NCBI GenBank assembly: GCA_030549205.1
Contig: JAUKTV010000014.1
Span: 682,001-746,000 of the forward strand
DNA: 64,000 bases
Origin: Apiosordaria backusii
Taxonomy: Eukaryota > Ascomycota > Sordariomycetes > Sordariales > Lasiosphaeriaceae
Reading direction: 5' to 3'
Part shown: one piece after another, positions 32,366-46,871 of the stretch
Layout of the letters: every line of letters starts with the position of its first letter
Position numbering within the stretch: position 1 is the first letter of the stretch
Notes under the pieces: model-generated
What the model was told of the DNA's origin: nothing
The model's input: only the letters and a program-made list of their open reading frames with translations
Databases searched by the model: none
Position numbers and translations under genes: made by a program

Positions 32366-35300
32366 TCATTTCCAATAGACATCCATCCAAAACCAATTCC
32401 CAGGATTAGCAGCCGCTGCTCCTGTTCTGATCTTCCCTCTCTCCTTTTGCTTTGGAGCAGTGACATGCTGCTGCGCAAGTCCCTCACTGTTAGACACAAC
32501 CGCACCATACTTCTTTACTCTGGCCAGCTTGGGTCGCGCTGGGGGAAGCGTCGCCGTCTCGTGTGTCTGCTCTTCAACATCTTCCCATTCTCCATTATTG
32601 TTCTCATCCACCGCCTTTCCTTTGCCTTTGTTCTTGTTCTTGTTCTTGGAATGCCCACTCCTCCTGCCCATGGACCGAGCGAAAATCCCCCTCTTCTTCG
32701 TCTTGGGGTTAGGGGGTTCGTTGAATTCGGCTACATTATCCTCGGCAGTGGTGTCTTCGGGGATTGTTTGCTGCCATTGCTGAGGTTGTTGTTGTCGACC
32801 ACTGGGTCCAACAATGGCGCCGACAGCTGAGGTGCGTCTGTTGGGCCCTTGAATGAGCTGCGGACTTCCGGATTTGACACGACCGACGCGGGCTATTTGA
32901 TCGTCTTGGGCGTTTATGTTGCCCAACTCAATGTCGTCGGTGGGCCGACTTTTCTTCTTGTTGGAGCGAGAAAAGAGCCTGGCCCAGAAGCCCTTCTTTT
33001 TCTCGGGCTTTTGACCGTTGATGTCAGGTGACCCATCGGGTCCGGCACCCGGTGAGTTGGCCAGTGTTGCGGCGTTCTGAGGCTTAGTCCTCTTGCTAAA
33101 CAATCGGGCCCAGAATCCTGGTTTCTTTGGTGCCTGGTCGACGTCACCTTGCACAGGGGGCTGCTGGTATGCCACCATCTGAGGGGACTGGGAGCTTTGA
33201 GCTTGACCTTGGTTGAGTGTGTTAGACTCGACTGTTGTCATGTTGCCAAAGCTGTTGCTTTGCTGGGACGACTCCGTGGTACGGGTTTGGTTGGGGTCAC
33301 GCATTTCGTATGACTCCTGCGGAACTGGGCTCGGCGCCTCAACATCGTTGACAGCATTTTTGTTGCGCCGGCCAAACCAGGCAAAGATGCCCTTCTTTCT
33401 TGGCTTAGGCTCCTCGAGATCGGCCTCGTCATGATTTCTCCACTCATTACTTGCTTGAGGTGACATGTTACGTGTCTGTGGAGAGCTGTTTTGCATGACA
33501 TTGAGACCACGAGCAGTCGAATTGTCGGTGAACTGAACCTGAGGGCTCTGCTGAGAAGGCTGAGAAGGCTGATCTGTTTGGCCGACAGTGGAAGTGCTGC
33601 TGCCACTCATCGGCCCCACCACAGCATTCTGCTTTCGCTTGCCAATTCTAAACCAGCTCTTGAATGTCCACCCAGAAGACTTGTTGCTGGAAGCATGGAA
33701 TTGCTCCTCGAGTGCCTCCATGCCAAACCCAAGCGTTGCTGTGGCCATGAGAGGAAGCAGCCACTGATACTTTTGGGTGCCTGCTTTTCCACTTGATGGT
33801 TTTGACACGTTGCTCGTCGCCGTTCCCTCGTCGCTATCTTCCGAGATGGTATTCATCTGCATCGGCTCATTGGACTGATACGCGCCCTCATTGTTGGATC
33901 TCAGCGCGGGGTTGGCACTTTGAGTTTGCTTAGGGAAGAGACTCAACGGGCGACTCTGAGGCGGAGGTGGAGGGGGTTGATATTGTTGTTGCTCGGCAAT
34001 CCTCTCCTGTTGGACGGCTTCAGCTTGTTGTGGTGCATACTCTTGGTACTCCGCACGCTGTTCTTCATACTCCTCCTCGGGAATCTGTTCTGGTTGCACG
34101 TAGGCGTAATCCTCGTAAGGGCCGGCGGGTTCTTCTTGCAAATACTCCTGAATTGATGCCTGATCATGCGGGATTTGGTACTCCACTGATTGCACCTTGA
34201 CCGGGGAAACTGACGTCTGCTGTGTAGGATATTCTTCGAAAGCTGGCTGTGGGGATTGCGACTGCATCTCATGAGGAAGTGGAGAATCCTCAGGAGCATC
34301 GTATGTGTCGATGCTTCTAGTTCCAGCATTCATGATCTCAAACTCGGGTTCTGAAGACCGCCGGTCGTTCATGAAAGAGTCAGGTTCTGACGAGTAGGTG
34401 TTTGTATCCGCTTCAATTGATCGGTTTCTTTCCGTATCAGTGGAGGGCCCAACAAACCCATGCGTGTTTTGCTGAGGAGGCGTGTTTGGCGGCCTTGGGG
34501 AGAATGCAGGGTATGGGCCCTTGTCCTCCAACGACTCTTGCTGCGCGAGGTGTGGCTCGCTGAGCGTTGGTGAAGACATCGCGTTATGGCCAGCCCAGTA
34601 TCCATCATTGTCGTGAGAGTTGTTGTCTTCATACACTTCGGTGGCACTGTTGTACTGCTCCTCGTGATATTGATCAACGAGCGGGCTTTGCTGGAAGGTC
34701 AGAGGAGAGAGCAGCTGGTGATCCTGGGGTTCATTGGGTGGCGTAACAGGTCTGTGCTGATTGGCATCCCATCCCGCCTGTGGGCTCAATGGGTAATCGA
34801 GGTCATGGTCTTCTAACGGTGGGGTTAGGGGTCTCGGAGACAGGAGCTGTGATTGTCGACCCCAGTTCGAAGCAACTGCAGGGCTCTTGAGATGATCATT
34901 GGACGATGGAGGGAACTCATCGTGCCCATATCTGTTGTCAGCTGGAGTCATAGGCGGGGAATACTGATCTTCCACGGGATATGGTTCTTCTGTGCGCTCA
35001 GGGTAGGAGGTCTCTTCGTTCAGAGCCTCGTCCAATGCTTGATGAATTTCTTGTGCCATTGGAGAAAGCACCTCCTCTTCCGAATACCCAACAATAATCG
35101 TCTCGCTCTCATCTTCTCGAACTTCAGCTTCAAGCTGGGGTTGCTCAAGAGGCGGAGTGGGAGGAGGTGAAAGATCCTGAACAGGCTCGCTATAAGATGG
35201 CGTGGGCTCAGGATGAGCGGGAAGAATATCCTCAGGTTCAGGTTGGACTTCTTCCTGGTATTCTTGATGTTGATCCTCGAAGCATGCGGCCTCATCTTCA

Positions 35301-38300
35301 GTCAGATCATCTCCCCAACCTTGTCCGGAATAAAGGTCCTGCACCGGCTCTTCATATCTCTGCTGAGCTGGCTCCTCGTAATACTCCTCCGCCGGCTGCT
35401 GCGCCACATCCTCATTTGCTGGCTCAGAGAATGCAGTGACCGGCTCCTCGAAGGGCTCCTGAGCTAGTTCGCCATATGCTTCCTCTTGTGGCTGCTCCTC
35501 GACGTATACTTCTTCCGATTCCTCAAATCTGGGGTCATCCACAGCTTGCTCAACTGGCTGTTCATAGACAGGTTCTTCGACATATGCTTCAATCGGCTCC
35601 TCAGAGTATTCTTCATCATATTGATCGGCCGGCTCGTCGTATGTTGGCTCGTCGACTGTAACTTCCCCGACCGGCTCTTCGACCATATCCTCGACATACT
35701 GCTCGGACGCTTGTTCGTATGTCGGCTCTTCGAATTGCTGTTGAGCTGGCTCTTCAATAGCTTCCTCGGCATACTGCTGGGGAGAGTCTTCGTTTGTTGG
35801 CTCCTCGAAGGCTGAGTCAGTTACTGGCTCCTCATATGCTGGCTCTTCGTATGCTGGCTCCTCGTATGCTGGCTCCTCGTATGCTGGCTCGACCACTGGC
35901 TCTTCGTATGCCGGTTCTTCGGAAGCCTCCTCGGCAGGTTCCTCATAGGCAGGTTCCTCATAGGCAGGTTCCTCATAGGCAGGTTCCTCATAGGCAGGTT
36001 CCTCATAGGCAGGTTCCTCATAGGCAGGTTCCTCATAGGCAGGTTCCTCATAGGCAGGCTCCTCCATTACCTCCTCCATGGGTTCAGGAACCGGCTCCTC
36101 AAACGCTTCCTGGACAGGCTCCTCATATTCCTCTTGAATCTCTTCCTCATAAACCTCCTCAGTCGGTTCTTCGTAGGCCTCTTCGACCGGCTCCTCATAC
36201 ACCTCTTCAGCTGGTTCTTCATAGACCCCCTCAACTGGCTCCTCGTACACCTCTTCCACAGGCTCATCATACACCCCTTCCACAGCCTCCTCATACACCT
36301 CCTCAACTGGCTCATCATACACATCTTCTGCAGGCTCCCCATACACCTCTTCAACTGGCTCGACATACGACTCTTCAACTGATTCCTCATATAACTCTTC
36401 GACAGTCTCCTCAAACACCTCATCGACGGGCTCCTCATACGGCTCATCGACGGCAGGCTCCTCAAAAGCCTCTTCGGCTGGCTCTTCAAAAGCCTCCTCG
36501 ACAACCTCCTGAGACTCATATTCATCGAATGTCCGCTCGTCTTGTTGAGTATCAAGCTCATCGACGTATTCTGACTCAGCCTCCTCGGCAAAGGCTTCGC
36601 CTTCTTCCTCGACGAACTGTTCTTCGATGGTTTGTTCGGGCTCATATTCTGGCTCCGGTTCGTATTGTTCAACCTCCGCGGGTTCGTACACTTCGGGTTC
36701 CGGCTCAGGCTCGTATGCCGGCTCTGGTTCTGGTTCGTAAGCTGGTTCGGGCTCGGGTTCGTATGCAGGTTCCGGTTCAGGTTCAGGCTCGTATGCGGGC
36801 TCAGGCTCTGCCTCGAAGGTGCAGTCAGACTCTGGCTCATAGGCAGGCTCTGGTTCCGGCTCATAGGCAGGCTCTGGTTCTGGCTCATAGGCAGGCTCTG
36901 GTTCTGGCTCATACGCTGGTTCGGGTTCTGGCTCATAGGCAGGCTCGGGTTCGTAAGCAGGTTCTGCAGCAGCCTCGTACTGAGGCTCTGGCTCTTGATA
37001 CGCGAGCTCTTCTGCTTGATAACCGTCCGAACCTCCATCAAAGCCACGGTCATCTCCTCCACCGAAGCTCTCCTCCGCATACCCATCATCAAAGCCGGCT
37101 GCAGGTTCCTCATAACCGGGGTCATCGTATGCTGGTTCATCCATGGGTTGTTCCTCATAAGGCTCTTCGAAACCGGCGTCCATTGGTTCCATCTCGCGGT
37201 CACCTTCGTCGTAGAACTCGTCCTGGGCAGGCTCTTCGTATGCGGCGTCATCCTGCCCACAGAACTCATCCATTGGGGGTTCTTGGTCGAAGTACTCCTC
37301 TTCCATCGGAGGTGATTCCTCCACATACCCCTCATCCACGGGCATTTCATCCTCATAGGCTTCCTCCATCGGGGCTTCCTCTTCAAACGGGGCCTCCTCT
37401 TCATATGCGGGCTCCTCATCAAATTGGGGCTCATCTTCGAATGGGATTTCCTCTTCGAATGGGGCCTCCTCTTCAAATGGGGGCTCCTCATCTCCAAACT
37501 CCATGTCATCCTCCAAACTGCGCTCACCCTCTTCACCAAATTCGTCACCCATTTCTTCGGCGTCTCCAAATTCTTCGCCTTCTCCATACTCTTCACCGAC
37601 ATCTTCGCCTATCTCCTCACCAAAGTCTTCACCTGTGAAATCGTTAGCAAAATAATCTCTCGGTTTGAGTAGGATGGTGGTGAGCTCGCCTTCAGCATAG
37701 TGATCTGCGACACCCTCATCTTCAACGAAGCCCTCTTCGGCGAGCTCTCCTTCGTCAAATGGCTCGCCAGCCTCTTCATCACCAAAACCGCGATCCCCAT
37801 CCTCGCCAAAGTCTTCTTGGTAGTCGCCCTCGCCAAGATCTTCTTCTGGCAGGTCCCCTTCGGCATAGTCGCCTTCAGCACCCTCCCCATCTGCAAATTC
37901 GCCATCGAAGCCTTCGCCGTCGGCAAGCTCACCATCTTCTTGGTACTCACCTTCTGCAAATTCTTCTTCGCCAAAGTCACCCTCCACACCCTCACCTTCC
38001 AAGTCCTCATCGAGGCCACGCTCGCCATCTTCAAACTCACCTTCTTCACCAAACCCACCCTCCTCGCCGAATTCACCTTCCTCACCAAACTCGCCTTCCT
38101 CACCAAACTCACCTTCCTCACCAAATTCGCCCTCTTCAGCAAACTCGCCTTCTTCCGCAAACTCGCCTTCCTCCGCAAATTCTTCGCCCTCCGCAAATTC
38201 CTCGCCCTCGGCAAACTCTTCGCCTTCACCATCAAACTCTCCTTCCTCGGCATACTCGCCCTCACCATCCACAAACTCTTCATCACCCAGACCACGCTCA

Positions 38301-41300
38301 CCGTCCTCAAACTCGCCTTCCATATCAGGGTCAAACTCGCCCTCGCCCTCTTCACCTTCCACGTAGTCACCTTCCTCACCCTCCATGTACTCACCTTCCT
38401 CTTCACCTTCGACATACTCACCTTCTTCACCTTCGGCATACTCACCCTCCTCTTCACCTTCAGCATACTCACCTTCCTCCTCACCTTCCATATACTCACC
38501 CTCCTCGGCAAACTCGCCCTCTTCCATCTCCTCAGCCAGACCCCGTTCGCCATCCTCTTCCTCATAGCCCTCTCCTTCCTCCTCCCCTTCAAAACCTTCC
38601 TCTTCGGCGTACTCTTCTCCTTCGCCTTCGAGGTATTCTTCTTCAGGGGCCTCCTCCTCTTCACCCTCAACATATTCCTCCTCCTCTCCTGCCTCAGCAT
38701 ACTCCTCCCCTTCCTCAGGAACTTCGTCGTCATCAAGGCCACGCTCACCATCTTGTTCGTCGAGGAGCTCTTCTTCAGGCTGTTCTTCATCGAGGCACTC
38801 TTCCTCTTCAGCTTCGCCTTCTTCAAGATATTCCTCTTCTTCTAATGCCTCGCCGTCCTCTTCTTCGATATATTCCTCTTCACCCTCTTCGACGTACTCC
38901 TCCTCGCCCTCTTGGTACTCCTCATCATATCCTTCCTCTTCGTCATCATCCCAGCCAAGATCATGAGTCATACCAGGAGGCCCATACAACGCTGCCGCGG
39001 GAGTGTCAAGAATGCCGTAGGTGTTCTTTTCGACGGTGAACTTCTCCTCATCGTCATCGTACACAGTGAAGAGGTCCTCGTCATCTTCTTCGTCGATGAA
39101 CTCAGAGTCAAGCTCCTCTTCGTTAAAGTCGTCTTGGAGTTCATCGTCGGAGGCAGCTTCTTCTTGGTACTCTTCGTTGTACTCGGCGTGTTCGAGGGGT
39201 TCCTGATCTTCGGGGTATTCTCCGGACTCGGGGTCTTGCTCTTCGTTGGCGAACTCTTGGTCTTCCTCGGGCTCGAGGTCGAGCTCGCGTTCACCGGCTT
39301 CGTCGCTGGCGTCAGGTTCCTGGAATTGCTCCTGCTCTTCAGAGCCGTGCTGGTCGTCAAATTCTGGCTGCTGGTCGTACTGTTCTCTGGCCTCGAGCTC
39401 TTCTTGGCCTTCGTCAAGATCTATACCACGATCGGCATCTTCTTCGATTGGTTGGTCGTCTTGGAGATCGTGCTGATCTTGGAACTCGTCTTGGTTGTCG
39501 AAGTCATCTTGCTGATCAAGATCCTGCTGGCCGTCGAATTCGTCCTCGATATCGGGCTCGTTCTGGAGGCCGAGATTCTCTTGCCCCTCAGAGTACTCTT
39601 GACCATCGTCGAGATCTAACGAACGCTCGCCATCCTCTTCGAGTTCCTGGCTTTCCAGGTCCTCTTGGTTGTCGAATTCTTCTTGTGCTTCGAGTTCTTC
39701 CTGGCCATCGAAGTTGTCTTGACTTTCAACATCCTCCTGGACGTCAAAGTCCTCCTGACCACCAACCTCGTCCTGACCATCGATCTCCGCTTGATCTTCA
39801 AAGAGCTCCTCACTTTCGAAGACCTCTTCACCCTGAAGATCAAGCTCGCCATCTTCTTCTTCTGGCTCTGCGTTGTCTTGACTGTGAAGCTCTTCGAAAG
39901 TGATGTGGTCTTCGGCAGTGGGGATTTCCAGGGCACCCAGGTCACCAGAGATGGTGTTGAGGAAATCGGCCTCGAAAGCCTCCTCGAGTTCACGAAGTTC
40001 TTCTTCGGTCATCTGGGGTTCTTCAGGCTGAGCTTCTTCGTCGACGGCCTCCTCTTCAACAACATCTTCTTCGACAACCTGGTCATCGAGTGGGTCTTCG
40101 TTGAGTGGCTGTTCGTCAAGCGGCTCTTCGTCAAGCGGCTCTTCGTCAAGCGGCTTTTCGTCAAGCGGCTCACCTTCAATAGCGTCCCCGTCGATTGATT
40201 GCTCGTCATCATACTCAACACCCCCTTCCTCGAAGACCTCATCGTCAACAGGAACGTCTTCTCCCTCAAGGACCTCGCCATCAAGAGACCGCTCGCTGTC
40301 AACGAACTCTTCGCCCTCTGGGGGTACTCTCCGTCTTCGTAGGCAACCTCTTGGTCGTATGGGACGTCATCGTCTCCGGCGTATTCACCGTCGTCAAGGG
40401 GCGCTTCCTCGTAGAGGGGACCATCCTCATCACCAGGCTGATACTCTTGGTCTCCGATGGGGGCCTCTTCTTCATACTGAACCTCTTGCTCGTCCAAGTA
40501 CTCTGCGTCTTCGGCAGGGGTTTCCTCGCTGTATTGTGGGTCTTCGAGAGGAGCTTCGTCATCATATTGACCCTCCTCTTCAGCGTAGTCCCCATCCTTG
40601 GCAGGAGTGCCCCCAACATTAGGGTATTCCCCATCCTCAACGAAGTCTTCAGGAAGGGACCGCTCCCCTTCAACCAAGTCCTCATCTTCCGGCTGATATT
40701 CGTCGTCCTGAGCAGGTAGATCGTCGTCATACTGCGCAGCATCCTCTTCGAGAACTTCGGGCTCGAGAGACTCTTCTTGATTGAGGAACTCTTGGTCGTC
40801 TGTAGGATATTCACCATCTTCCAGGCGTGTTTCCTCGTCGTATTGGATGTCTTCTTCAGCGGATGGCTCTTCGTCGATAACTTCTTGATTTTCGGGGCTG
40901 TAATCGTCTTCGACGGGTGTCTCATCGTCGTATTGCGCGTTGTCTTCAACGGCTTCTGAGAGGTAGCCTTGTTCGTCAGCAGGGATATCCTCCTCGACAG
41001 GAATATCCTCATCAGCAAGGGTATCCTGGTCATTGACAGGGATATCGTCATGATCAGGGATGTCCCGAACCTCCTCATCAAGAGGCATCTCCTCTCCGTA
41101 CAGGACATCGTCGTCGGCAGGAACTTCTTCCTCGACAAATTCATGCGGGTCAGAAGCATAATCGACTTCCTCATCGGCGACGGTCTCGTCCTCGACGAAG
41201 TGCTGGTCCTCAAGTGGTGCTTCCTCATCGTAGTGGACTTCGTCCTCTTCTTCCTCTTGAGAAGGCTCGTCGTCTTGAAGAACAGCCTCGCCATCAGACT

Positions 41301-44072
41301 GAGCATCATCCTCGGGAAACTCGCCTTCAATGGGAGTCCCAGCAGGAGTCGCATCATCAGGCGTGAGTTCACCTTCCGCAAGATCGTCGTCTACGGAGCG
41401 ATCCGCATCAGCAAATTCATCGGCATCTCCCTGAGGATACTCCCCATCGTCGACAGGAATATTCTCATCGGCTTCGTCTTGAATCTGATCTTCGTCGGCT
41501 GGATAGTCGTCAGATGGAAGGTCCTCTTCTTGAGCTTCAAGAGCGGCATCCTCGTCACCTTCAAACACAACCTCTCCGACATCAGAAGCAGGAGGCGTGA
41601 GTTCATCGGCATCTTGTTCCAACGAGTCCTCGGCCTCAGCAGCATCTTCGTACGAAGGCGCGCCTGCTTCGATAATCTCGTGATCAAAGGCCTGTTCCTC
41701 ATCGGGAAGAGCGTCGTCATCTTCGAGGGTATCGTCGGGGAAGACGTCGTCTGAGGTAGGGATGGCTTGGCCTTGCGAGTAGTCCTCTTCATCATTGTCG
41801 TATTGTGGGATGTCATCCAATGGCAGGTCTTCTTGCAGGTCGTCTTCTGGGAGCTCATCTTCTTGGAGGTCTTCGGCATCTCGAGACGCTACCCCGTCCT
41901 CAACAGTCTCGTCATCAAGAGGGAGAGACCGATCCACGTCAAGGCCGACATCTTCATCCTGCGGAATAGATGCAGCGTCGTCAAAGTTCTCGGGGTCATA
42001 CCGAGCCTCCTCTTGATCTCCGGAAGACATCTGTTCCTCTGGGTAAGAGTCCTCTAGAAGTTCATCCTCAGCCGGCTGCAGCTCCTCGTCATCACTCCCA
42101 ACTGAACGCTGCTCTTCAACGCCAAAAGACTCAGGATCCGTTTGACCAGATTGCACTTCTTCGTAGTTGTCAGAGATAACGTCGTCCTGGTGGATATCTT
42201 CGAAGCTGCCGTCTTGGGACGCCTGGTCATATTGTTCCGAGTCGGACACGCCTTCTTGAGCGAGGTCATCGTCGGGATTGGTTGATTCTCGATCCTCAGG
42301 AACTGTCTCGACATCGGGGAGCTCGTCGGCCTCGCCCTCCTCGACAGGACTCTGAGCATCGATGTTGTCATCCTGGTAAGACTCTGGTGCAACTGATACA
42401 GCCTCTTCATCTTCATCCAAAGGCTGTTGTTGATCATAGACTGGTGAATCCAGAGCCCGGTCGACACCGGCTTCGATCTCCTCTTCGTAGACTGTGTCGT
42501 CAGCGACAGGAGACTGCGGCTGAGAACCACCATCACCTTCAACCGTGAACTCCTCGCCTCGCTCAATCAAATCAGCTGCTTCTGCCTCAATATCTTCGCC
42601 ACCAACAACCTGTTCCTCGACATCAAGCGCCTCATGATCGTCAAGGTTGTCCTCAACGGGCGCTGATCCGTCAAGTTCAGGCTCCTGATCTTGCAAAGAT
42701 AATGAGTCATCTTCAACAACGGATTGATCATCAACGGAGAGCTCAGGGTCTTCAGATGGTAGGGCCTCGTCCTCAAGGAGAGTGTTGTCCGCCTCGATGG
42801 CGACTTCTTCGGGTATTGGCTCATCAGAAGCTACCTCGTCTGTTGGTGAAGAGACATCACCCTCCTCTGACTCAGCATGATCAGACTGCGGTCCCGAAAC
42901 AACAAACTCAAACTTTGGTCCCTCGAAATTCTCAGGTTCAAAGTCTGGCTCGTCTTCTAAGGGGGGTTCTCTTGGTAATAATCGTCCAAGGTTTGCCCGT
43001 CCTCTTCATCTTCGCCATATGGGATTGTTGGCGGAGGGTTGTAATAGGAGCCGAGGTCAGCGGTTGTTTGGTCATCATATGGGTTCGAGAGCTGGCGTTC
43101 TTGGTAGACGGGGTGCTCCTCGGGGATGCCGTCGTCACCGTAGTCGCCGATTGTGAAGCCCGGCGAGTCTAATGGCTCGTCGCCTTCAACTTCGAGCTGT
43201 GGTGAGGTCGGGGGTTGGTCCTCGTCCACTGGAGTTTCTTCTGGCGGCTCTTCAGTTTGTGGTTGTGGTGATGGTAATGCTGATTCTGCTGGTGAAGATG
43301 GTGTTGATGGCTGTTGCTCCTCGGCATCCGGAACAGGCGCCGGAACTGGGACGGCTTCCTCCTGTGCTGGGGCCTCGATGGTGAAATTCTTGTTGATGCA
43401 CGGATTTTCCCGCCTCCGCCTCCCGTTCTTTCTCTGACCGTAGCAGTCTTCCTTTTTGTGCTCCTTCCCAGCCCGGTCCCGATGCCACTCCAAATTCCAA
43501 TGCCATGGCCCTCCCTCGGCAACCTTCCTCCCATTCCACGTCCCGAGATAGATACTGAACGGGCTGATCACCCAATTCTCCTCACTAAACGGCGCATTGC
43601 ACTTCTTGCAAGCCGAATCTTCAGCATAATCCGCCACCTTTGGTGCCAAAAAACCATTAAAAGCCCCATCATCATCAAAAGCATTGATCGCCTCGCACTC
43701 CCCACACCTCCACGCCTCTGGGGTCTGATCAAACTCGCCCACGACCCTCTTATCACTCGTGGCAATCTCCCTAGACCCCGAAGAGTTCACAATCATGCAG
43801 CTCGAGCAGTCGGCAAAGGCATGATCACACTCCCCGCACGCCTCGAGCGGCTTGAACAAACTGCTCGATGCCCAGCACCTGCAGCATTTCCGCCGCCCGG
43901 GCACGCCCTTTCTTTCCTCTTCTGTGAACTCCTCTGGTGATTTTGCGATGGGGAGGGAAAACTGGCCTCGAACAAAGGAGATTCCTGGGGCTTTTTCGAC
44001 GAGGACGTTTTCATAGTGGCCGCAGGGCCAGACGTATTCGATCAGGTTCGGGGATCGGCGCGTGAGACCCAT
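32366..44072 (-). CDS. Giant acidic repeat protein (about 3,900 aa) with N-terminal Cys-rich module and C-terminal basic-aromatic motifs
   Basis: Three consecutive frames (44072-42957, about 42960-40300 and 40400-32366) form one coding region: composition and repeats continue across both borders, which lie at G6/C6 (42961-42966) and G5/C5 (40320-40324). The N terminus (ATG at 44072) has a cysteine-rich module of about 200 residues with [19 protein letters not shown] and [10 protein letters not shown]...CKKC, the last RanBP2-finger-like but with a long insert. About 3,000 residues of Glu/Asp-rich repeats follow, with [13 protein letters not shown] and EEGEFGEE units. The C-terminal 350 residues are different: five basic-aromatic motifs (for example [37 protein letters not shown]) and a short hydrophobic stretch [18 protein letters not shown]. 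No family is recognised. A scaffold or tether such as the Woronin-body tether leashin is one possibility; a charged chromatin or RNA scaffold is another. The 81-nt segment at 37713-37633 is probably an intron. Confidence 0.8.
35941..36060 (-). repeat. Eight near-perfect 15-bp coding repeats (EEPAY)
   Basis: The plus strand reads CCTCATAGGCAGGTT eight times, the last copy changed at its penultimate base. In the gene frame each unit encodes EEPAY. Silent sites are also identical, so copies are young. Confidence 0.95.
37633..37713 (-). other. In-frame 81-nt intron-like segment in the giant acidic gene
   Basis: GTGTCG donor, TGCTAACG branch point and TTCACAG acceptor; phase 1, no stop. It encodes 27 residues (including [15 protein letters not shown]) that break the Glu-rich composition on both sides; splicing restores an unbroken acidic stretch. 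Confidence 0.7.
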
Positions 44073-46423
<2,351 letters not shown>

Positions 46424-46871
46424 ATGTATCATGTACATTACACCATGATGGGACCGGAGGGTGTCGTCCAGGAGGCGAGTATTTAGTGTCACATTGCAGT
46501 ATATAGACGGGCTCTTATACCAATATTATGGATCTTTCACCTGCACCAGTCATGTTCATAGGTACACATCTCGCCCCTACAGCACAGGGCGTCGTACCAC
46601 CTTTCCTCGTACTTTCGGATTGCACTGCTCAGGAAGCTGTTGGACAATCGCCAGTGAAACTCCGGAGCAGTGTGCCACGATACATAAGTAGACCCGCGTC
46701 ATGTGTACCTTACCTGTCCTTGTCCTAACAGTCGGGGCCGAGCCGGGTTGTATGTGACGCTAAGGTGCAATACACTCTTCTCTATAAACTACCTACCTTC
46801 ATCGACAAATCATGTCTCATTACTCTTTACTTCCATAGCAACATCACAATCACGTGAAATTCCGAAGTGAA
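46424..46871. other. Intergenic region, about 450 bp
   Basis: 3' flank of the dehydrogenase gene and promoter of the methyltransferase gene. Nothing else seen. Confidence 0.5.

Noticed and set aside
35941..36060. Direct repeat array as a possible CRISPR
   Set aside because: Eukaryotic context, no spacers, units adjoin without gaps and encode EEPAY in frame.
35794..37638. Long plus-strand open frame of 614 codons, and others at 37700-39039 and 40969-41754
   Set aside because: Antisense shadows of the Glu-rich minus-strand gene: GAG/GAA codons leave few stops on the other strand. Composition (His/Pro/Leu/Arg or Phe/Leu rich) is just the reverse reading of the repeats.
36067..38826. Minus-strand open frames rich in Met, Arg, Ser and Lys (36067-37602 and 37609-38826)
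   Set aside because: Alternative-frame readings of the same acidic repeats; they have no start context, domain or splice support.
40300..40330. Short intron to explain the frame change near 40320
   Set aside because: The only GT...AG pairs are under 50 nt and out of phase; the repeats continue on both sides, so an indel fits better.
32366..44072. Calling the giant gene leashin (Woronin-body tether)
   Set aside because: Size and acidity fit loosely, but I see no motif that proves it and the Cys-rich N terminus is not something I can tie to that family; kept only as a hypothesis.
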